A DNA stretch of 64,000 nt from Mercenaria mercenaria (taxonomy: Eukaryota; Mollusca; Bivalvia; Venerida; Veneridae): positions 53,191,001-53,255,000 of the forward strand of contig NC_069363.1 of NCBI RefSeq assembly GCF_021730395.1. The letters run 5' to 3'. The translations under genes were made by a program, and so were the position numbers. The notes below the pieces were generated by a model, which saw only the letters and a list, made by a program, of their open reading frames with translations, did no database searches and was not told the DNA's origin. Of the stretch, positions 58,268 through 64,000 are shown in pieces; the stretch's first letter is position 1; the number at the start of each line of letters is the position of its first letter.

Positions 58268-59180
58268 TAATGTATGTATGTATATATGTATGTATGTGTA
58301 TTAGCTGCTCGTTTGTATGTATGTATGTATGTATGTGTATTAGCTGCTCGTTTGTATGTATGTATGTGTGTATGTGTATTAGCTGCTCGTTTGTATGTAT
58401 GTATGTATGTATGTATGTGTATTAGCTGCTCGTTTGTTTGTATGTATGTATGTATTTATGTATATATATATGTATATGTATTAGCTGCTCGTTTGTGTTT
58501 ATGTATGTATGTATGTGTGTATGTGTTTTAGCTGTTCGGTTGTATGTATGTATGTATATATGTATATATGTGTATTAGCTGCTCGTTTGTATGTATGTAT
58601 GTACGTTATATGCATGTATGTTTATTAGCTGCTCGTTTGTATGTATGTATGTACGTATATATGCATGTATGTGTATTAGCTGCTCGTTTGTATTCATGTA
58701 TGTGTGTATATATGTATGTATGTGTATTGCCCGCCCACTTAGCTCAGTAGGTAAGAGCGTTGGTCTATGGATCGCGGGGTCGCGAGTTCGATCCTCGGGC
58801 GGGGCGCATGTTCTCTGTGACTATTTGATAAACGACATTGTGTCTGAAATCATTAGTCTAAGTCCTCCACCTCTGATTCATGTGGGGAAGTTGGCAGTTA
58901 CTTGCGGAGAACAGGTTTGTTCTGGTACAGAATCCAGGAACACTGGTTAGGTTAACTGCCCGCCGTTACATGACTGAAATACTGTTAAAAAACGGCTTTA
59001 AACCCAAAACAAACAAACAAATTAGCTGCTCGTTTGTATGTATGTATGTATGTATGTATATATGCTTGTATGTGTATTAGCTGCTCGTTTGTATTTATGT
59101 ATATGTGTATATATATGTATGTATGTGTATTAGCTGCTCGTTTGTATGTATATATGTATGTATGTGTATTGGCTGCTCTT
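58268..59180 (+). repeat. (TATG)n array with recurring TTAGCTGCTCGTTTG, split by a SINE
   Basis: Blocks of TATGTATG alternate with GTGTATTAGCTGCTCGTTTG about every 45-60 bp, over ten times, so the microsatellite and its spacer were amplified together. Position 58729 is interrupted by a SINE. Tyr/Val/Cys-rich open frames across it are by-products. Confidence 0.9.
58729..59020 (+). mobile_element. Full-length tRNA-derived SINE
   Basis: Starts GCCCGCCCACTTAGCTCAGT. TAGCTCAGTAGGTAAGAGCG is box A and GCGAGTTCGATCCTCGGGCG contains a perfect box B; the first ~75 bases fold like a tRNA. The body includes CTGAAATACTGTTAAAAAAC and ends AAACAAACAAACAA. The host string GTGTATT|AGCTGCTCG is split with ATT on both sides. 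It belongs to the same family as the truncated copy at 54202-54279. Confidence 0.9.
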
Positions 59181-59932
59181 TTTCATGCATATGCTATCAT
59201 TGACAAATACTGTAAAATCCCTTCATTTTTACTTGCAGTCAATGAACTTTCTTCTTGTTTTGCTTTGTCGGAACTGCTTATGTGTTTGCTTGCTTTTGTG
59301 TTGCCAACAATGATATCACACATTTATTGCACTAAATGTACCCATGTGTCTTTCTGTTCAATGCATACAACTAATTACACTAACTGTAATAATTCTAATA
59401 GTCTATTTAAAGCTCTCTGTGATTTATTATCAACCTTTAAGTGTCATCATAGATAGGCACTTGTCATAGTTTTTAAATGTGTTTTAAATGCGTTCATTGC
59501 TATTTTTTCCATATTCCTTTCCTTAACTTGCTAGATTAAGATTATAATTATACTGTTATTCTCCACATTATTACTGCACCTTTTATACAATTGTTCTTAA
59601 TATATATACCATGTTATATTCTTTATTCGGTTATTTATCTTGTACTTGTTTGCTATCTTGCGAGCTTCCCTCTATTCTTTGATATTCGCGGTCAAGATAA
59701 TACACGTAAATACCTATATTCACGCCTAATCTCCATTTATTGTTCTACCCACTATGATGACACCCTTGCAAAGCTAGAACACAAATACCGTCACCTTGCT
59801 TACTGGTGTGATTAGCTTCAACTTTATTTGTGGAAGTGAGCCATGGATATTAAACCGCTTGCTTTGTGGTTTCGACTCTTGGTCGAAATAATGGACTCGT
59901 ATGTCATTCATGGTCATAATTCTCCTAAGACC
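59181..59932. other. End of unit B, no gene
   Basis: 59545-59932 matches 47230-47680. The part before it has no counterpart in A. The open frame to 59456 begins inside the TATG array and has no domain. Confidence 0.5.
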
Positions 59933-60302
59933 AGTTTCAGGGCTTTGCTGAACTTGAATCAAAAGCTCATCTGGAAATATTCCGTCTGATAAACTTTTGG
60001 TCTTGTGTCAACGTTCTGGAAACCACTTTGCAAACAAGTATTTCATGTAAAAATGTAATACAAAATTGACTGGACTCGCCAGTAACTTACGGTACTAACA
60101 GCGGCTGAATGGCAACTCTTTACTATTTTAATACAGTTAGATGGAACGTTCCAGATTGAGAGTAAGAAGTCGCATTTTTAGACGACCAGACCAAGGCTCA
60201 TATTCCACGCTTAAACTGATATGATCATGCGTTTAATCTCAAATATTTAATCACTACTCTTAGACAGCTCTGCAACAAACAAACAATGTAGCAAAATACT
60301 AG
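59933..60302. other. Unique flank right of the duplication
   Basis: Sequence diverges from unit A at 59932. No gene, RNA gene or repeat recognised. Confidence 0.5.
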
Positions 60303-60304
60303 TA

Positions 60305-62755
60305 CAGTCAACATCGTACTTGCGACCACCTCTATTAAGCGATTTTTGTATTAAACGACCGGGCAAAATCCCTCCCGAATGTGTTAAGTACATAAATTCA
60401 TTCCATTAAACGACTTTTATATTAAACGACTAGCGACCATATTAATGTAGTCCCGACAGGTAAAATATTCAACAAAAGTATCTATTAAGCAACCGGGTAC
60501 CAAAATTCTACCGGGCATTTCAGTACCTGTGTAATTAGCGAGCACGTTTTGCACATGAGTGAATGCAATTAACCTTTGTATCAGTCGAACTGACAAACAA
60601 TTCTATTTAGAATATCTGAGAAAAGATATTGATATCCTTTTATTGTATACGAATTACCGATATATTTTGTCTTACAAGCATTCTTAATAGCATTTTTAAA
60701 TACCCCTTTACGTTTTATATCGCTTTTTAATGTATCTATTCAGATCTTTCGACTACCATATTTATGAACAAGAAGTTAGAATATCTGTATCGCAAACTTG
60801 TTCTTTTTTATTTGAAGTGCTGCAACTTAATTATATGCTTGCTGTCAATTTCTTGAGGTTCTGGCCAGAATTCGATAGCAGTGAAAACAGCTGTTGATTC
60901 AACGATAAACATACCCTATAATCCAGGATTTGAACCAGTGACCACCTGGTGAGGAGACAGACACTCTTACCCTGCGCCGCAAGAGGTTTACTCACCTATT
61001 TTAGAACAGGGGACCTCTATGTATAGGGAATCACAACGACATATGTTACAAGTTATTACTTAATTGAATATCTGGTATCAAAGAATTATAATAGTGATTT
61101 TGGAAACATGTAGTTTCGTACTATTGCACTCGCGAGGCTGAAATTCTATTTACGACGCACAATTTTGAATATGCACGATACGATGCGTGACTTTTTAATG
61201 CACCGCGGCAAAAAAATATCGCACGTGGTATTATACAATCATATATATATTCCAAACCATTTCAGATCCTACAATTTCAGTTTTACACGGTACTGAATTC
61301 CTTCAGTTTTCCCGGTCACCTTATTATGACAAACATGATGGCTACATTATCAATTTTTAAACCAATATAGACCTTGAGTTTTCATGAGTTTAAATCTTTG
61401 TTCAAGTTCCATGAAGCCTAGTATGTACACATACCACATATGCAAGGTACTCAACTAAAAAGGCTTTGTCAATAATGATAAATAGTCTAGTGTCGACTAC
61501 TAAGCTAGTTGTATCAAATGACCAAACATAATTGCTTAAATTGTGTCATTGGAGTTGGCTAAGTCAAAAATATAATTTCGTTGGCAATTCTATGCCTGTA
61601 CTGGCCATAAAACATTTTTGGAATATGATTGGAATTTTGACCTTGGCCCCATGTTCACAAAACAATTATCGGTCTCAGCTGGGTTTTAGATTGAAATTTT
61701 GACGGCTAGTTTTAATGGTACTTAAAGATCAAATTCCAGTTGAGACTGATACTTGAAAATAGTCATGAATTTAAAACGCAATTCTGATATCAGATTATGA
61801 CAATACTAAGTGGCTATTTCCTTCTTGTATTTTCAAACATGTTGATACATAACTGATTCAGGATGTTTTCGTTAAATTATCGTAATCTATCGGATCTCGT
61901 TTCGACGGGGATGAAATATGCATTTATGAGAACTTCTTTTTTTCTTATTTTGTTGCTAGAAAAATAAGTCTGTGAATCGCACACAAATTAATACCAGGCA
62001 TCGCGTTATCTTAAAATCTATGTTGCAAGTTGTATTTCTTAATGCATGAACATATCAAAGTAAAGTATCATCGTTGTACAGTGGATTCGAAACTTCAAAT
62101 ATCGTGTCGTTCGAATCGCGTGGAGGATTAGTAACGCCGTCAACACAAAATGTTAAATCATACGGATATTTGAAAACATCCTAATGGCAAGTAAAATGGG
62201 ACAGAGTATTTAGCTGAATCTAGAGACAAAATCGTTAAAATATGTCGTGAACTAAAAATTAATAGAATATGACAATTGAAACTGAAAATTGCGATTCCGT
62301 GTGTTAAATATAGCCTTCACTATCCATATATTTACAAACGTATGTATTATATTAGCAGATAACTGTATCACAATACACTAATTTCTACAGTGAAAGCAAA
62401 AGTTACTTAACACATATAGGTAAAAGAAATATATATACCATTAGTATGTTTTTTTTTCTTGCGAACCTTTAAATATTTTGAGAAAACCCCTACTGTAAGG
62501 ACGCAGTCCGCTGTCCACAGTCCGCGTCGAAGTAAGTTGAAAATCTTTATTATCACGGTTTGTGGACTTGGAAAAGTGTTCGCAATGTTAGAACAGATTT
62601 TGAAATCATACAAGTGTGTTCATAATAAATACAGTTACATTAACAGTTAAATATATCTTTTCTTTTCGTCTGACTGAAATTCATTAAGAGACAATTCCAT
62701 TAAGAGACCACTTCTTAGCCGTCCCTTGGGTGGTCTCTTAATACAATGTCGACTG
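60305..62755. mobile_element. Pogo/Tigger-like non-autonomous element flanked by TA
   Basis: The left end CAGTCAACATCGTACTTGCG and the reverse complement of the right end (CAGTCGACATTGTATTAAGA) are diverged inverted termini, both with TA outside (60303-60304 and 62756-62757). Near the left end TATTAAACGACCGGG and related strings repeat, and near the right end ATTAAGAGACCAC repeats, as in pogo-type elements whose ends start CAGT. No transposase frame remains inside 2.45 kb, so it is a deletion derivative or heavily decayed. Confidence 0.6.
60914..60998 (-). mobile_element. tRNA-like SINE head inside the pogo-like element
   Basis: On the minus strand GGCGCAGGGTAAGAGTGTCT and, at tRNA spacing, CACTGGTTCAAATCCTGG (box B) form a tRNA-like unit. 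The 3' body is not recognisable. I do not call a functional tRNA, because the acceptor stem does not pair convincingly. Confidence 0.5.
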
Positions 62756-62757
62756 TA

Positions 62758-64000
62758 TGTCAAATCTCTACAATCGTCACATTAAATTATGTCATTCATT
62801 TAGCGGCTTGATTATAATAAACATTGTTTCGTGTAATATGTGCGAGCCCAGGGACATTTTGATTTACCTCTTATGTGCTAAAAGTATGGGGGTAGTAAAT
62901 ATGTAACTTGTACATATTATCATCCTGTTATTTCGAAACAGTTTTTGTCATAATATCTTGTTATGTGACAGCTATAGTCTTGACTCCCTGGTTTGCTACT
63001 CTGATGTTGCAGACGAACCTGAGGCAATGGTTGAATATGAAACTATAATACATGAAACCTGTTTTTTCTTCGAACATATCAAAACCTAAACTGGTTACGA
63101 TATAAAAAAACTTTCGGAAACAAACTGGAATTTTAAATAATTTCTAACAGCCCTAGGAATATGACCAGAAATAAAATACAAGAATACAATTTCGTCTAAA
63201 TGTGTACAATCTGTAGTGTCTCAAATAAAAGTTTCAAATCATTGTACACCACAAGACTTCAACTATGACGAAAATTCAAAATCCATTTAGAATCCTTTCA
63301 GTTTTTAACGCTATTTTCCAAATTACTTAAAATAATATAAAACACTAGTAATCACATTTTGTTTATCCATGTTCAACCTTCTAATCTGCAGTTATATATT
63401 AATAGAATGGTTTTAGGTTAACAAAAATGTTGTACTCAGATTGAAGTTTCACGATACTTTTTTCTTTGAGGTTAGTTCCATCTATAAGCAGAAAAAGTGG
63501 GTATAAAAACAATGAAGACAAAACGATTTCTGGGTAATTCTGTTTTATTTAAATACATAAGTAATATAAGAAAGTTTGTTTTCGTGTATTTATAAAAATA
63601 TTGATATAAACTAACTGTATAATACTTTTAGATTCTTAAGTGCTGGAAATTCGAAAGAATCTACCTAACAAACGAATAACTCTCATAATACCCTTCTTTA
63701 ATTATAGCGTAGATACAAGTCTACATGGAAGGTATATGAATATATACATCCTTTTTACATGACTTGTGCAATAACAAGTCACCACTAAATTTGATATGCT
63801 GTAGGACTTTGCTCATGGAGGAATAATCTCTAATCAAAAAAGATGTACAATTCAGGAAAAAGATTATATCAATATATCAATGAACATTATTTTCAATGCA
63901 AAGCAACAATGACTAAATATTTCATGTGAAAATTATATATAAAGTAAGTCCTGTATTCAAAGACAACAGTAACACAAAGCTTTCATTTGAAGGCAATAAC
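62758..64000. other. Intergenic DNA, nothing recognised
   Basis: AT-rich sequence to the window end without supported genes, RNA genes or repeat arrays. Confidence 0.5.

Larger units (their letters stand above)
47681..59932. repeat. Tandem segmental duplication, unit B
   Basis: Head-to-tail partner of unit A, 12.2 kb. It is longer because of unit-B-only material (repeat block 49446-49870, a local duplication at 50.4-51.0 kb, a SINE tail, a 393-bp element, a 400-bp fold-back) and because it retains the LINE 3' half that A lost. Unit A in turn has extra DNA at about 45128-45388 and a SINE at 39070. Confidence 0.9.

Noticed and set aside
58729-58806. Possible functional tRNA gene
   Set aside because: Box A and box B are good, but the sequence continues into a SINE body with an A-rich tail, and a truncated copy exists at 54202. 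It is the head of a SINE.
58274-59200. Tyr/Val/Cys-rich open frames (MYVCMYV)
   Set aside because: Translation of TATG microsatellite DNA. No non-repetitive domain, and a SINE interrupts it.
60914-60998. Possible tRNA gene on the minus strand
   Set aside because: Box B is good but the acceptor ends do not pair well. It sits inside a decayed transposon.

Overview
The window is AT-rich eukaryotic DNA. Genes are sparse, coding exons are split by short GT-AG introns, and the intergenic space is full of tandem repeats, fold-back MITEs, tRNA-derived SINEs and decayed LINE pieces. Several dispersed repeats resemble families I associate with clams: fold-backs ending in TATATGAGCC, elements starting TTAACCTTTAGCCTGC, and TTAA-flanked elements carrying tRNA-like DNA. 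I therefore read it as a marine bivalve, probably a venerid or another heterodont. That is inference, not a database match.

Left third (1-16.6 kb). Unclassified intergenic DNA carries several minisatellites (103 bp at 0.9 kb, 56 bp at 5.3-6.35 kb) and a large hairpin element at 6.74-7.12 kb. Next comes a segment bounded by a perfect 32-bp inverted repeat (8388-13862). It contains an acidic protein gene built on about 34 copies of a 16-residue repeat and flanked by short motifs that mostly face inward from both sides. Just beyond it, on the minus strand, is an intact single-exon XK-related membrane protein gene (13996-16491).

Middle (16.6-37.4 kb). No convincing gene is visible. The region holds SINEs and MITEs, a 45-bp minisatellite, and a large 68-bp satellite (24.3-29.8 kb). 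Each satellite unit is a dimer of two related 34-bp halves, and the array is split by a 2.37-kb insertion.

Right third (37.5-59.9 kb). This is a tandem segmental duplication, unit A 37501-47680 and unit B 47681 to about 59932. Each unit carries a complete seven-exon Rab-like small GTPase on the minus strand. Neither copy appears as one long open frame; I assembled both from exons with consensus splice sites. Each encodes 200 residues, the two differ at 19 positions, and both keep all G motifs and a C-terminal double cysteine. Comparing the units shows which insertions, deletions and repeat expansions came after the duplication. A pogo-like, TA-flanked element without a transposase (60305-62755) and plain intergenic DNA close the window.

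I see no retrovirus-like, Polinton-like or toxin-gene fossil. The only retroelement coding remnants are LINE reverse-transcriptase fragments.
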